51,434 nucleotides of DNA, from positions 1-51,434 of the forward strand of contig UCCS01000113.1 in the NCBI GenBank assembly GCA_900470965.1, written 5' to 3'. This DNA comes from Hyphomicrobiales bacterium (GTDB lineage: Bacteria > Pseudomonadota > Alphaproteobacteria > Rhizobiales > Rhizobiaceae). Shown here piece after piece: positions 16,796 through 25,372 of the stretch (positions are counted from its first letter, which is position 1; every line of letters begins with the position of its first letter). The notes under the pieces were generated by a model. It ran no database searches and had not been told where the DNA came from. It was given only the letters and a program-made list of their open reading frames with translations. The translations under genes were made by a program, and so were the position numbers.

Positions 16796-17719
16796 ATGGA
16801 TCCCAACGCCATCAAGAAAGCCGTGGGCGACGGCCTCCTCTCCTTCCCGGTGACGCATTTCGACAGCGAGAACAAGTTCAATGAAGCCGCCTACCGCGAC
16901 CATGTGAACTGGCTGGCCGGTTTTGATGCAAGCGCACTTTTTGCCGCTGGCGGCACGGGCGAATTCTTCTCCCTCAATCCGGCCGAAATCCCCGCCGTCA
17001 TTCGCGCCGCCAAGGCTGCCGCAGGCAAAACGCCGATCATCTCCGGCACTGGCTATGGCACGTCACTTGCCATCGATATTGCGCGCGCTGCCGAAAAGGC
17101 CGATGCCGATGGTCTGCTCCTTCTTCCGCCCTATCTGATGTTTGCCGAGCAGGCCGGGCTTGTCGCCCATGTGAAGGCTGTCTGCCAGTCGGTCGGGATC
17201 GGCGTGATCGTCTATAACCGGGACAACGCGATCCTGTCGGCCGACAGCATCGCTCAGCTTTGCGATGAGTGCCCCAATCTCGTCGGCTTCAAGGACGGTG
17301 TCGGCGACGTCGATCGGGTCATCGAGATCACGACCAAGATTGGCGACCGCCTTGTCTATGTCGGCGGCATGCCGACCCACGAAGTCTACGCTCAGGCCTA
17401 TTTCGCCGCCGGCGTTACCACATACTCCTCGGCCGTCTTCAACTTTGTGCCGGCTCTTTCGCAACGGTTCTACAAGGCGCTCAGGGCAGGCGACCAGAAG
17501 ACCGTCGACCAGATCTTGAAGGATTTCTTCTTCCCCTTCGTTGCGCTACGCAATCGCAAGAAGGGCTATGCAGTCTCCATCATCAAGGCCGGGCTGAAAG
17601 TCATCGGCCGCGATCCGGGCGCCGTGCGCGCTCCGCTCACGGATCTGACAGCCGAGGAGCTTTCCGTGCTGCAGTCGATTGTCGAGGCCAACGGCCAGGC
17701 GAAGCTGGCCGCGGAGTAA
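16796..17719 (+). CDS. kdgD: 5-dehydro-4-deoxyglucarate dehydratase-like enzyme (DHDPS/NAL superfamily)
   Basis: 307 residues. The enzyme class converts 5-keto-4-deoxyglucarate to 2-oxoglutarate semialdehyde with loss of CO2 and water. The N-terminus MDPNAIKKAVGDGLLSFPVT matches KdgD proteins. GTGE (53-56), the catalytic Tyr140 in VYNRDN and the Schiff-base Lys166 in GFKDGVG are all present. The ATG at 16796 has AAGGA upstream; an earlier in-frame GTG at 16748 overlaps the preceding stop but lacks a ribosome site. It is co-transcribed with the UxuA-like gene. A UxuA product (2-keto-3-deoxygluconate) is not a KdgD substrate, so one of the two enzymes probably has a shifted specificity. Confidence 0.85.
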   Translation: MDPNAIKKAVGDGLLSFPVTHFDSENKFNEAAYRDHVNWLAGFDASALFAAGGTGEFFSLNPAEIPAVIRAAKAAAGKTPIISGTGYGTSLAIDIARAAEKADADGLLLLPPYLMFAEQAGLVAHVKAVCQSVGIGVIVYNRDNAILSADSIAQLCDECPNLVGFKDGVGDVDRVIEITTKIGDRLVYVGGMPTHEVYAQAYFAAGVTTYSSAVFNFVPALSQRFYKALRAGDQKTVDQILKDFFFPFVALRNRKKGYAVSIIKAGLKVIGRDPGAVRAPLTDLTAEELSVLQSIVEANGQAKLAAE

Positions 17720-17743
17720 GACCGCGGCCATCGGCGCTGAGAT

Positions 17744-18436
17744 TCATCGTCGCGTTGCGGCGACGATCGGCGTGACCGCCGCTCTCATGCTCTCCGGCGT
17801 CGTGCCGGTGACGATAACGCCAAGCAGAGGGGCCGCAATACCCGCGTCCCTCAGCGTCGGCATATCATCCGGCACAAACTTCTTCTGGCTTGGCGCGATG
17901 ACCGGAATACCCGCCTTGCTCGCGATGGTCCGGTAGCGATCAAGATCGGTCCCGTCGAGCGGCTTTCCATAGTCTGCAAAGGAAGCGACCGAGGCTTCCA
18001 TCATCGCACCGGGAATGTCGAGAATCTTCGTCAGGTCCTCGTCGGTACTCGCCTCGCCAAGCGCAGGAATGGGCCGTAGCTTCGATTGCAGCAGATGCTG
18101 CTGCATGTCGCTGACATAGATGTTGAATCCCTCGAAACCTAGATCGGCGAGCGCGTCCATCTCTTGCGGGCTCGGAACCCTTTCCTGCCCGGCCATGACA
18201 AGAAGCGGCACGCCGAGCGTTGCAAGATCCTCGAAAAACGGTCGCTCTTCGGCAAAGCTGCCGAAGGTGGTGCCTGTGGCGCGATGATAGGCGTTGAGAT
18301 GGACCTTGATTGCAAAGGCACCCGCGTCGATAGCAGCCCTGGCGAGGTCGAGATCGTGACGCGCGAGCGAGACGATGATCGGGAATTCGCCCTCGCGCAG
18401 CGCTTTTGTTAGCCTGGTTTCCGGATAGGAAGGCAT
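17744..18436 (-). CDS. Unrecognised TIM-barrel-like protein in a sugar operon
   Basis: 230 residues that I cannot assign to a named enzyme. The repeated beta-alpha pattern suggests a TIM barrel of the aldolase/HisA kind: FPIIVSLARHDLDLARAAIDAG, AFAIKVHLN, VPLLVMAG, FEGFNIYV, IPVIAPSQ and PLLGVIVTG. Lys in AIKVH (about residue 44) and Lys in PSQKKF (near residue 187) are possible catalytic bases or Schiff-base residues, but this is a guess. It is the last gene of the LacI-FAD oxidoreductase-importer operon, only 10 bases after the ATPase gene, so it probably acts on the imported sugar or its oxidised product. It is convergent with the KdgD-like gene, 24 bases away. Confidence 0.8.
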   Translation of the reverse strand: MPSYPETRLTKALREGEFPIIVSLARHDLDLARAAIDAGAFAIKVHLNAYHRATGTTFGSFAEERPFFEDLATLGVPLLVMAGQERVPSPQEMDALADLGFEGFNIYVSDMQQHLLQSKLRPIPALGEASTDEDLTKILDIPGAMMEASVASFADYGKPLDGTDLDRYRTIASKAGIPVIAPSQKKFVPDDMPTLRDAGIAAPLLGVIVTGTTPESMRAAVTPIVAATRR

Positions 18437-18446
18437 GGGAACGGCC

Positions 18447-19499
18447 TCAGTTCAGACGCTGGCCACCATCGGCGGCGAAGAGGTGGATACTGGAGAGCTC
18501 CGGTCGGACGCGGATCCTCACGCCCGCAGACATCGATACGCGCTCACGAAAGACGCCGGTAACCTGCGTCTCGCCGAGCTTCATCGTCACCTGGGTTTCC
18601 GAACCCATCGGCTCGACCAGGACAATCTCGGCCGGCACGCCAGCGTCGTCGAGCGAGAAATGTTCGGGCCGGATGCCGTAAACAGCCTCGCGGTCGCTCA
18701 ATTCAGGTGCAGTCTGTGGCAGTGGCAAGACAATGCCGGGTGCCGCGAAGCCCTTGTCGGTGATTGTGCCGTTCAGGAAATTCATGGATGGCGATCCGAT
18801 GAAACCGGCCACGAACTGGTTGGCCGGGCGGTCGTAGAGGTCAAGCGGCGCGCCAATCTGTTCCACTCTGCCAGCGTTCAGCACGACGATCTTGTCGGCC
18901 ATGGTCATGGCTTCCACCTGGTCATGGGTGACATAGATGGTCGTGGTCTTGAGCCTCTGGTGCAGGCTCTTGATTTCGCCACGCATGACAACGCGCAGTT
19001 TGGCGTCGAGGTTCGACAAAGGTTCGTCGAACAGAAAAACTTGCGGATTGCGAACGATCGCTCGGCCCATGGCGACGCGTTGGCGCTGACCGCCGGAGAG
19101 CTGGCGCGGATAGCGATCGAGAAGCTGAGACAGGCCGAGAATATCGGCCGCCCATTTCACCCGCTTCGCGATCTCCGACTTGCTGGTACCGCGATGCTCC
19201 AGTGAGAAGCCCATATTGGTCGCGACCGTCATATGCGGATAGAGCGCGTAGTTCTGGAAGACCATGGCGATGTCGCGATCCTTTGGGTCTAGATCGTTGA
19301 CCACCCGCCCGCCGATCCTGATATCTCCGCCGGTAATCGTCTCAAGCCCGGCGATCATCCTGAGCAATGTGGACTTGCCGCAGCCCGAAGGCCCGACCAG
19401 CACGACGAATTCGCCGTCGCGGATGCCAAGGTCGGCGCCATGAATGATGTCGAGTGCACCATAACTCTTGCGGACATGGGAAAGGGTAACGTCAGCCAT
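18447..19499 (-). CDS. Sugar ABC transporter ATP-binding protein (MalK/UgpC-like)
   Basis: 350 residues. Walker A GPSGCGKST (about 36-44), Q-loop MVFQNYALYPHMTV, signature LSGGQRQRVAMGRAI, Walker B VFLFDEPLSNLD and switch VTHDQVEAM are all intact. They are followed by the C-terminal OB-fold regulatory domain (MOT/TOBE, from about residue 240: YGIRPEHFSL) that marks the MalK/UgpC subfamily. ATG 19499 begins the conserved MADVTLSHVRKSYG; the ribosome site is weak, which fits translation coupled to the permease gene 17 bases upstream. It energises the two permeases upstream in the same operon. Confidence 0.94.
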   Translation of the reverse strand: MADVTLSHVRKSYGALDIIHGADLGIRDGEFVVLVGPSGCGKSTLLRMIAGLETITGGDIRIGGRVVNDLDPKDRDIAMVFQNYALYPHMTVATNMGFSLEHRGTSKSEIAKRVKWAADILGLSQLLDRYPRQLSGGQRQRVAMGRAIVRNPQVFLFDEPLSNLDAKLRVVMRGEIKSLHQRLKTTTIYVTHDQVEAMTMADKIVVLNAGRVEQIGAPLDLYDRPANQFVAGFIGSPSMNFLNGTITDKGFAAPGIVLPLPQTAPELSDREAVYGIRPEHFSLDDAGVPAEIVLVEPMGSETQVTMKLGETQVTGVFRERVSMSAGVRIRVRPELSSIHLFAADGGQRLN

Positions 19500-19516
19500 G
19501 AGGAAAATCCGGTTCT

Positions 19517-20359
19517 TCAGCCCTTGAGGCCGGTATGCGCGAGCCCTTCGACGAATTGCTTCTGCGCGATGATGAAGACGACGAGAACAGGCAACGCTGT
19601 GAGTGTTGCCGCGGCGAGCTGGATATTCCACATCGGCCCGCCATAGGCGTCGGTATATTGGGTGAGAGCCTGGGGCAAAGTGAACTTCTCCGCGCTCGAC
19701 AGGAACACGATCGGTTCGAGATAGAGATTCCAGGAATGCAGGAAGGTGAAGATCGCAACGGAGGCCAGTGCCGGCCTGGCAAGTGGCAGCGCGATCTTGC
19801 GGAAGATCTTGAAACGTCCGAGGCCATCGACGCGCGCTGCCTCTTCCAACTCGACCGGCAACGTCACGAAAAACTGCCGCATGACGAAGGTGGCGAAAAC
19901 ACTCGGCGCACCGAAGATCGGCACGAGGATCAGCGGCCAATGGGTGTTGACCATGCCCGCCTTCAAAAACATCTGGAAGAGCGGCACGATCGTGACTTCC
20001 GACGGGATCAAAAGGCCGAGCAGCACGACCATGAAGATCGTGTTGGCGAAGGGAAACCTGATGCGTGCGAAAGCGTAGCCGGCCATCGACGAAACGATCA
20101 TCGTGCCGATCGTCACCAGGGCGGCGATATAGGCCGAATTCCAGTATTGCTTGACGAAAGGCTGCAGCTCGAAGACCTTGCCATAGGTCGTCCAGTCATA
20201 GCTCTGCGGGAAAAGTTGCGGTGGAAAGGCGAAGATATCGCTGATCGGCTTCACCGAAGACGTCACCATCCACCAGGTCGGGAAGACGAAGGGGATGAGC
20301 AGCACGCACATCAGCCCGTAGAGAATAACCCTCATCCGCGGCGAGATCTCAGCTTTCAT
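19517..20359 (-). CDS. Sugar ABC transporter permease (MalG-like)
   Basis: 280-residue inner-membrane permease with six expected membrane segments. It has the MalG-type N-terminus (FPTWWMVTSSVKPISDIFAFPP) and the EAA loop EEAARVDGLGRFKIFRKIALPLARPAL that contacts the MalK-like ATPase. The start overlaps the end of the MalF-like gene by 11 bases, implying coupling. Confidence 0.94.
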   Translation of the reverse strand: MKAEISPRMRVILYGLMCVLLIPFVFPTWWMVTSSVKPISDIFAFPPQLFPQSYDWTTYGKVFELQPFVKQYWNSAYIAALVTIGTMIVSSMAGYAFARIRFPFANTIFMVVLLGLLIPSEVTIVPLFQMFLKAGMVNTHWPLILVPIFGAPSVFATFVMRQFFVTLPVELEEAARVDGLGRFKIFRKIALPLARPALASVAIFTFLHSWNLYLEPIVFLSSAEKFTLPQALTQYTDAYGGPMWNIQLAAATLTALPVLVVFIIAQKQFVEGLAHTGLKG

Positions 20360-21281
20360 AGAATACGATCCTCTTGCGCAATTGCCACTGGGCGAATGTC
20401 AGAATGGCCACGATCAGGAAGAGCAGGATCGAAAGCGTCGAACCGTAGCCGAAGAAGTGAAACTGGAAGGCTTGCTGGTAGAGGTAATAGACGAGCACCG
20501 TCGTCGAGAGACCTGGACCACCCTGCGTCAGCACAGCGATCTGCGCGAAGACCTGCAGAGATCCGACGATGGTGATAATCGAAGTCAGAAGGATAGTCGG
20601 GCTGATCAGCGGCAGGGTAATGCGGCGAAACTGCTTGAAGCGCGGGGCGCCATCGATGCGGGCCGCCTCATAGAGCTCGTTCGGCACGCCCTGAAGGGCT
20701 GCAAGAAACAGGATCATATTGAGGCCGACATTCTTGAACACCTGCACGACGATGACCGAGATCATCGCGGAGGTTTCGCCCCGCAGCCAATTCGGACCCT
20801 CGATGCCAAACAGCAGCAGCATGCCGTTGATGCCGCCGTTCTTCTGCAACAGAAACCCCCAGACGATCGTCCAGGCCACCAGCGACACGACAACAGGCGA
20901 AAAGAACAACGTCCGGAAGATCGTGATGCCCGCGAGCTTCTGGTTCAACAGCACCGCCAGCAGCAAGGCCAACGACAGGTTGAGAACCACAAGCCCGGCG
21001 GAGAAGATGGCGGTCGAACCGAGCACCTGCAGTAGGTTCGGATCCTCAATCAGCATCTGGTAGTTCTGCGTACCCGTATAGGTGAAGGTATTGGCAAGCA
21101 CGTTCCATTCGTGCAGCGAATACCAGAAGACCAGACCGAGCGGGATCAGCACGAAGACGATGATGCCGATCAACTGCGGGGCAATGAACAGAAAGCCGGC
21201 AAGGCTGTCGCGCCGCGCAACCGTCCAGAACGGCGACGAGGAGCGGCCTTCCGGTATTGCGTTATCCTGCGTGACAGCCAT
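20349..21281 (-). CDS. Sugar ABC transporter permease (MalF-like)
   Basis: 310-residue inner-membrane permease. The first membrane segment is near residues 30-52 (FIAPQLIGIIVFVLIPLGLVFWYS), followed by the LHEWN motif typical of this family and the EAA loop YEAARIDGAPRFKQFRRITLPLISPTI. It lies 11 bases after the binding-protein gene and forms the channel with the MalG-like partner. Confidence 0.94.
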   Translation of the reverse strand: MAVTQDNAIPEGRSSSPFWTVARRDSLAGFLFIAPQLIGIIVFVLIPLGLVFWYSLHEWNVLANTFTYTGTQNYQMLIEDPNLLQVLGSTAIFSAGLVVLNLSLALLLAVLLNQKLAGITIFRTLFFSPVVVSLVAWTIVWGFLLQKNGGINGMLLLFGIEGPNWLRGETSAMISVIVVQVFKNVGLNMILFLAALQGVPNELYEAARIDGAPRFKQFRRITLPLISPTILLTSIITIVGSLQVFAQIAVLTQGGPGLSTTVLVYYLYQQAFQFHFFGYGSTLSILLFLIVAILTFAQWQLRKRIVFYES

Positions 21282-21292
21282 CTCTTATCTCC

Positions 21293-22564
21293 TCAGCGCT
21301 TGAGCAGCGGGCCGATCTGGCCGCAGATCGTCTGGAGCGTGCCGGCGACATCCGCATCCGGACGCCAGACGGCATCGAGGCCGGAGCGAACTGTCTGCTG
21401 GATCTGGGCAAAGCCGGTATGGCCGGGAATGACCTTGCCGGTCGCGATGCCCGCGATGACGACCTTGTCGATCTGTTCCTGGCTGAGCAGCGGATTGGTC
21501 TTCTTCAGCACCTCGGCGTTGAGTAGCGACTTGCGGGCCGAGGGGAAGAACTGGCTGAGCTTGGCCGAGTTTTCCGCGTTCGTCATATAGGCGATGAATT
21601 CAGCGGCTGTCTTGGCGTTCTTGCCCGACTGCATGACGCCGATGCCGGCCTGGCCGATCAGCGCGTAATCTCCTGCCGGTCCCTTCGGCAGCGGCACGAG
21701 ATCCCAGGAGAAGGGCTTATCCTTCGGCAGCAGCGAGGCGCGGCTGATCTGAGTGATGGTCATCGCCGCATTGCCGGCGAAGAAATCGACATTTTCACCG
21801 GGACCGGGGATCGCCTTCTTCTTGAAGATCGCGTCATGGACGAAGGTGAGCGCATCGACCATCGGCTTCTCGGTCATTGTGCAGGTCTTGCCATCGGCGC
21901 TCCAGGGGGCCGCACCAAAGCCGTTCCAGATCGAAGCAAGGTTCTGCCAGATCTGGTAGTTGAAATCGCGCACGATCAGGCCACCCTTGCCGTTCTCGCC
22001 AACGGCCGAAGCGGTCGCAATGGCATTGTCCCAGGTCCATTCGCCAGCCGCGATCAACTCGGCAGGTGTCTTTGCCCCTGCCGCCTTGATCAGGTCGTTG
22101 TTGACGAACACCGCAAAGGGTGAAGTGGAGAAAGGATAGGCATAGAGCGTGCCGTCCTTTTGCCAGCGCTCCGTGGCAGTCGCGCTCACCTCGTCGAGAT
22201 TGTAGCCTGGCGTCGCCTTCAGCGTATCGGTGAGCGGATAGAGCGCGCCGGAATTGACGAAGTCATAGGCAGCTGTCTCGAAGATCCAGGCCATATCAGG
22301 CGCATTGCCGCCGGCAATCTGGGTGGTCAGCGCCGTCGTATAGGTGTCGAACGGCAGCGACTCGAAGGTCACGGTGACGTTGGGGTGGTCCTTCTTGAAG
22401 CCGGCAGCGATCTCATTGAACAGCTTCAGATGCGCTTCTGCCGCACTCCAGATGGTCATGCGCAGCTTGATCGCGTCCTCAGCCTTGGCGATGCCGCTCC
22501 AGGCGAGCGGCACGGCAACGGCAAGCGCCGCAATTGCCGTTTTCAGTGTCCTGTTCTTGTTCAT
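21293..22564 (-). CDS. Periplasmic sugar-binding protein, family 1 (MalE/UgpB-like)
   Basis: 423 residues. A signal peptide is clear (MNKNRTLKTAIAALAVAVPL... cleavage after AKA, about residue 28), followed by the family 1 pattern: LRMTIWSAAEAHLKLFNEIAAGFKKDHPNVTV, APDMAWIFE, DGTLYAYPFSTSPFAVFVNND. A GGAGGAACGGGA ribosome site precedes ATG 22564. It is the receptor of the four-component importer and comes directly after the FAD oxidoreductase gene. The ligand is unknown. Confidence 0.94.
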   Translation of the reverse strand: MNKNRTLKTAIAALAVAVPLAWSGIAKAEDAIKLRMTIWSAAEAHLKLFNEIAAGFKKDHPNVTVTFESLPFDTYTTALTTQIAGGNAPDMAWIFETAAYDFVNSGALYPLTDTLKATPGYNLDEVSATATERWQKDGTLYAYPFSTSPFAVFVNNDLIKAAGAKTPAELIAAGEWTWDNAIATASAVGENGKGGLIVRDFNYQIWQNLASIWNGFGAAPWSADGKTCTMTEKPMVDALTFVHDAIFKKKAIPGPGENVDFFAGNAAMTITQISRASLLPKDKPFSWDLVPLPKGPAGDYALIGQAGIGVMQSGKNAKTAAEFIAYMTNAENSAKLSQFFPSARKSLLNAEVLKKTNPLLSQEQIDKVVIAGIATGKVIPGHTGFAQIQQTVRSGLDAVWRPDADVAGTLQTICGQIGPLLKR

Positions 22565-22604
22565 TCCCGTTCCTCCTCCAAAGATGGGTTGCTGAGATGG
22601 CTGC

Positions 22605-24230
22605 TTAGTAGGCCCCGATGACCGGCCAGCGGATTTCGATGCCCTCCCGGACGAGTTCCTGCTGGAAGTCGTGGAGATGCGCGTCGTTTTCCTGGACCTG
22701 GTGAGGCTTCAGCCCCTTGTCGAGGCAGTGGGCCGCAAGCATGCCGGCCGCTTCGCCGATATTCCATTCGACCGGGTGCAGGCGGTAGCAGCCATTGGTG
22801 ATATGGGTGGTGCCGATATTCTTGCCCGCGGCAATGAGGTTCGTCATGCGCTGCGGCAGCAGCGCGCCGAGCGGAATCTCGAAGGGGCAGGACGGCACGT
22901 CGATATAGTTGTCGCCACCGGTCGAGGGATGAAGGTCGATGCGGTACATGCCGATGCCGATGCTGTCGCGATAGCTCATCGCGCCCTTGTCGCCGCGCAC
23001 CGCATAGGAGAGATCCTGCTCGGTAATGCGGGTGACTGGCTTGATGCGGCGGCCTTCACGGATATAGGGCGCCATGGCGAGGCCGTGCTCGGTGCCGGTG
23101 ATGTCGCCGCGAAGCCTCAAGCCCCGGTAACCCTGGCCGCCATCGATGCGTGGCGCCTCGGTCTGCAGCCAGTAAAAGACCGAATAGGAAAGATCGGCGG
23201 CCGCCTTCAGATGTCGGGCCTTGTCCTCCTCGGACACGTCGATAATCGTTCCGTCCATGTAGTCGATCATCGGCCAGTTTACGAAGCAAATGTCCGACTG
23301 GTAGAAGCCGGGCTCAAAATTGCGCCGTGCCGCAATGCGGCGGAAGAGCCAGAGATTCTCGTCACCGCCACCCTTGCGCTGATCGGCATCGACGAGCAGC
23401 GGGTTGTCGTCGACATTGGGCGTGAAGCTGCGCGTGGTGGATTCCAGCGTGCGCGGGTGGGGCGCGGTGAAGCCGAGCAGTGGGCCGCCCCAGAAATGCG
23501 GCTGGTATTTGCGCCAGTAGTCGTAATTGTCAGGCTTGTCGATCGTCTGATCGCCATCGACGCAATCGACCGCAAAGCAGATCGAGACTGCCTGGACATT
23601 GTCGGGCTGCGCTTCGGACGGTGCGCTCGGTTCGCCGGTATCGGACTGTGCCTCGAAGCCTTTGACATACTCCGTGCCGGTCATCGGCAGAAGGTCGCCG
23701 AGCTCGGTAGCGTCAAGGATATAGTCGGCCGAGATGACGACCTCACGGTTCGTGTCGCGATGGCGGACGGTGACGGAGCGCACGGTGTCGCCTTCGACAT
23801 CAGCAGCGACGGGACGATAGGGCTGCAACACCCTCAGACGGCCGGCGCCTCGATACGGCATCAGCATCGCTTCCATGACCGCCAGGCTGACGCGCGGCTC
23901 GGCGCAGATGCGGCTCACCCAGCCGCCGCCGGGATTGAGATCGCCCCAGGTGCGGGCGCCCTCGGTCAGCGGATAGTTGTCGCGATAATATTGCCGCACG
24001 CCGTTGCGCAGCCTGCGATAGGAGCGCGTGATGCCGAACTGTTCGACCCAGCTATGTTCGTCGGATGGCACACCCTGGCTGGTCGACTGGCCGCCGATCC
24101 ATTCGAATTCCTCGGTCATGATGACGCTCTTGCCGGCCCGGCAGGCGCCAAGCGCTGCCGCGACGCCGCCGAGGCCGCCGCCCACCACCAGAATATCCGC
24201 TCGCATCTCTTTTGCCGCCATGTCTGTCAC
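22605..24230 (-). CDS. FAD-dependent oxidoreductase (PF12831-type)
   Basis: 541 residues. An N-terminal Rossmann FAD motif (LVVGGGLGGVAAALGACRAGKSV, glycines about 17-22) is followed by FEWIGGQSTSQGVPSDEHSW and, near the C-terminus, LIAAGKNIGTTHITNGCYRLHPVEWNIGEAAGMLA. This is the layout of the FAD-dependent oxidoreductase family found next to carbohydrate importers in soil bacteria. No membrane segment or signal peptide is seen, so it is cytoplasmic. The start may be the GTG at 24230, four bases after the regulator stop, or the ATG three codons later. It may oxidise the imported sugar or sugar derivative, but the substrate is not readable. Confidence 0.88.
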   Translation of the reverse strand: MTDMAAKEMRADILVVGGGLGGVAAALGACRAGKSVIMTEEFEWIGGQSTSQGVPSDEHSWVEQFGITRSYRRLRNGVRQYYRDNYPLTEGARTWGDLNPGGGWVSRICAEPRVSLAVMEAMLMPYRGAGRLRVLQPYRPVAADVEGDTVRSVTVRHRDTNREVVISADYILDATELGDLLPMTGTEYVKGFEAQSDTGEPSAPSEAQPDNVQAVSICFAVDCVDGDQTIDKPDNYDYWRKYQPHFWGGPLLGFTAPHPRTLESTTRSFTPNVDDNPLLVDADQRKGGGDENLWLFRRIAARRNFEPGFYQSDICFVNWPMIDYMDGTIIDVSEEDKARHLKAAADLSYSVFYWLQTEAPRIDGGQGYRGLRLRGDITGTEHGLAMAPYIREGRRIKPVTRITEQDLSYAVRGDKGAMSYRDSIGIGMYRIDLHPSTGGDNYIDVPSCPFEIPLGALLPQRMTNLIAAGKNIGTTHITNGCYRLHPVEWNIGEAAGMLAAHCLDKGLKPHQVQENDAHLHDFQQELVREGIEIRWPVIGAY

Positions 24231-24234
24231 GTTC

Positions 24235-25266
24235 TCAGGTCCGTTTCTTTGCTGGTCCGAGGGTTTGACCCTCGACCGGTTCGCAGGTCAGAAGAATTTG
24301 TTCGACGGGCGCGGCATCCTCGATGCGGCGCACGAGCATTGCGGTCGCCTGCCGCCCCATCTCCTCGCGAGGAATGTTGAAGGAGGTGAACTGCACATGG
24401 CTGCGCTCGGCCCGTACGTGGCTTCCGAGCACCACGGCCGAAAAGTCGTTCGGAATGGACAGGCCGCGCTCGCGCGCCGCCGCTTCAACACGCACCGCGT
24501 CGGCCAGTTCGACGAAGAAGACCGCGCTCGCGCCGCTTCTGACAATCGCATCGAGCGTATCGACGGCGCTCCGGCCGACCTCGTCCACATGCAAAACCAG
24601 TTCGGCACTTCCGGTGATCGCGCCTGAAAATCCGCGCCAGCGGTCAACGATGGATTCAGCCGATCCGCTTGGGCCGATGAAGGCCAGCCGATCATGACCG
24701 AGTGCGCGCGCCTTTTCGACCAGCGCCCGCGTGCCATTCGCGTAATCACCGCCGACGTAGGGAACGGGTCCGCCGGCGTCCTCACGTCGGCCGATCGCCA
24801 CGAAGGGATAATCGCCGGTAACCAGCCGCTTGAGCTCGGCCCGATCGAATTCGCGACCAAGGACGAGGCAGCCATCGGCGATCCGCAGCCGGTTGCCGTC
24901 GGCAAAAATCTTCCGCTCCCGGCCGACGCCGGCGCCGGTCAGAAGCAAGAGGTCATAATTCTGCGCCTGCGCTTCCTCCTCGATGCCGAGCAGGAACGGC
25001 GCAAAGAAATCCGCCTGCTCGCTCGGAAAAGCCGGCTCGTAGGTGAAGACGCCGAGAATGCGGTTGAGACCCTTGGCCATCCGCCGGGCGATCGGATCGG
25101 CCACATACCCCGTCGTGCGGATGACCTGCTGGACGCGCTCGCGGGTTTCCTGGGGAATACGCGCCAAGGCCGTCGGTGCACCATTCAGCACAAGCGAGAC
25201 GGTCGCCTGACTGACGCCGGCCAGTTTGGCAATATCGTGCTGAGTCAAGCGCTTAGTGCCTGCCAC
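24235..25266 (-). CDS. LacI-family transcriptional repressor
   Basis: 343 residues. An N-terminal LacI headpiece (LTQHDIAKLAGVSQATVSLVLNG, residues 7-29) with hinge region, then a periplasmic-binding-protein-like effector domain (ILGVFTYEPAFPSEQADFFAPFLLGIEEEA onward). It is the first gene of the operon it probably controls. Two tandem LacI-type operators lie 29-61 bases upstream of its start, so autorepression is expected and the divergent esterase gene may share it. The effector is presumably the sugar imported by the downstream transporter. Confidence 0.94.
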   Translation of the reverse strand: MAGTKRLTQHDIAKLAGVSQATVSLVLNGAPTALARIPQETRERVQQVIRTTGYVADPIARRMAKGLNRILGVFTYEPAFPSEQADFFAPFLLGIEEEAQAQNYDLLLLTGAGVGRERKIFADGNRLRIADGCLVLGREFDRAELKRLVTGDYPFVAIGRREDAGGPVPYVGGDYANGTRALVEKARALGHDRLAFIGPSGSAESIVDRWRGFSGAITGSAELVLHVDEVGRSAVDTLDAIVRSGASAVFFVELADAVRVEAAARERGLSIPNDFSAVVLGSHVRAERSHVQFTSFNIPREEMGRQATAMLVRRIEDAAPVEQILLTCEPVEGQTLGPAKKRT

Positions 25267-25294
25267 GTCGCATCCTCCGGATCTCCTCTTGACT

Positions 25295-25327
25295 GCTAAT
25301 GCGTATTAGCAGCTAATACGTATAAAC
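25295..25327. promoter_or_regulatory. Tandem LacI-type operators
   Basis: GCTAATGCGTATTAGC (25295-25310) is a 16-base palindrome with perfect 6-base arms. GCTAATACGTATAAAC (25312-25327) repeats its left half exactly, 17 bases along. CG-centred palindromes of this size are the hallmark of LacI/GalR operators. A minus-strand -35 box TTGACA lies at 25350-25345, so the sites would cover the -10 region and start of the repressor promoter. The plus-strand esterase gene starts 46 bases beyond. Confidence 0.7.
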
Positions 25328-25372
25328 GGGATTTTCCGAGTTGCTGTCAAGCGCGAAAACGTGTGACGATCG

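Noticed and set aside
19535..20575. 346-codon plus-strand frame over the permease genes
   Set aside because: Very charged, low-complexity translation typical of antisense to membrane proteins.
22671..24380. 569-codon open frame on the plus strand opposite the FAD oxidoreductase gene
   Set aside because: Antisense shadow typical of GC-rich DNA. It has no ribosome site or family resemblance, and the minus-strand gene is well supported by motifs.
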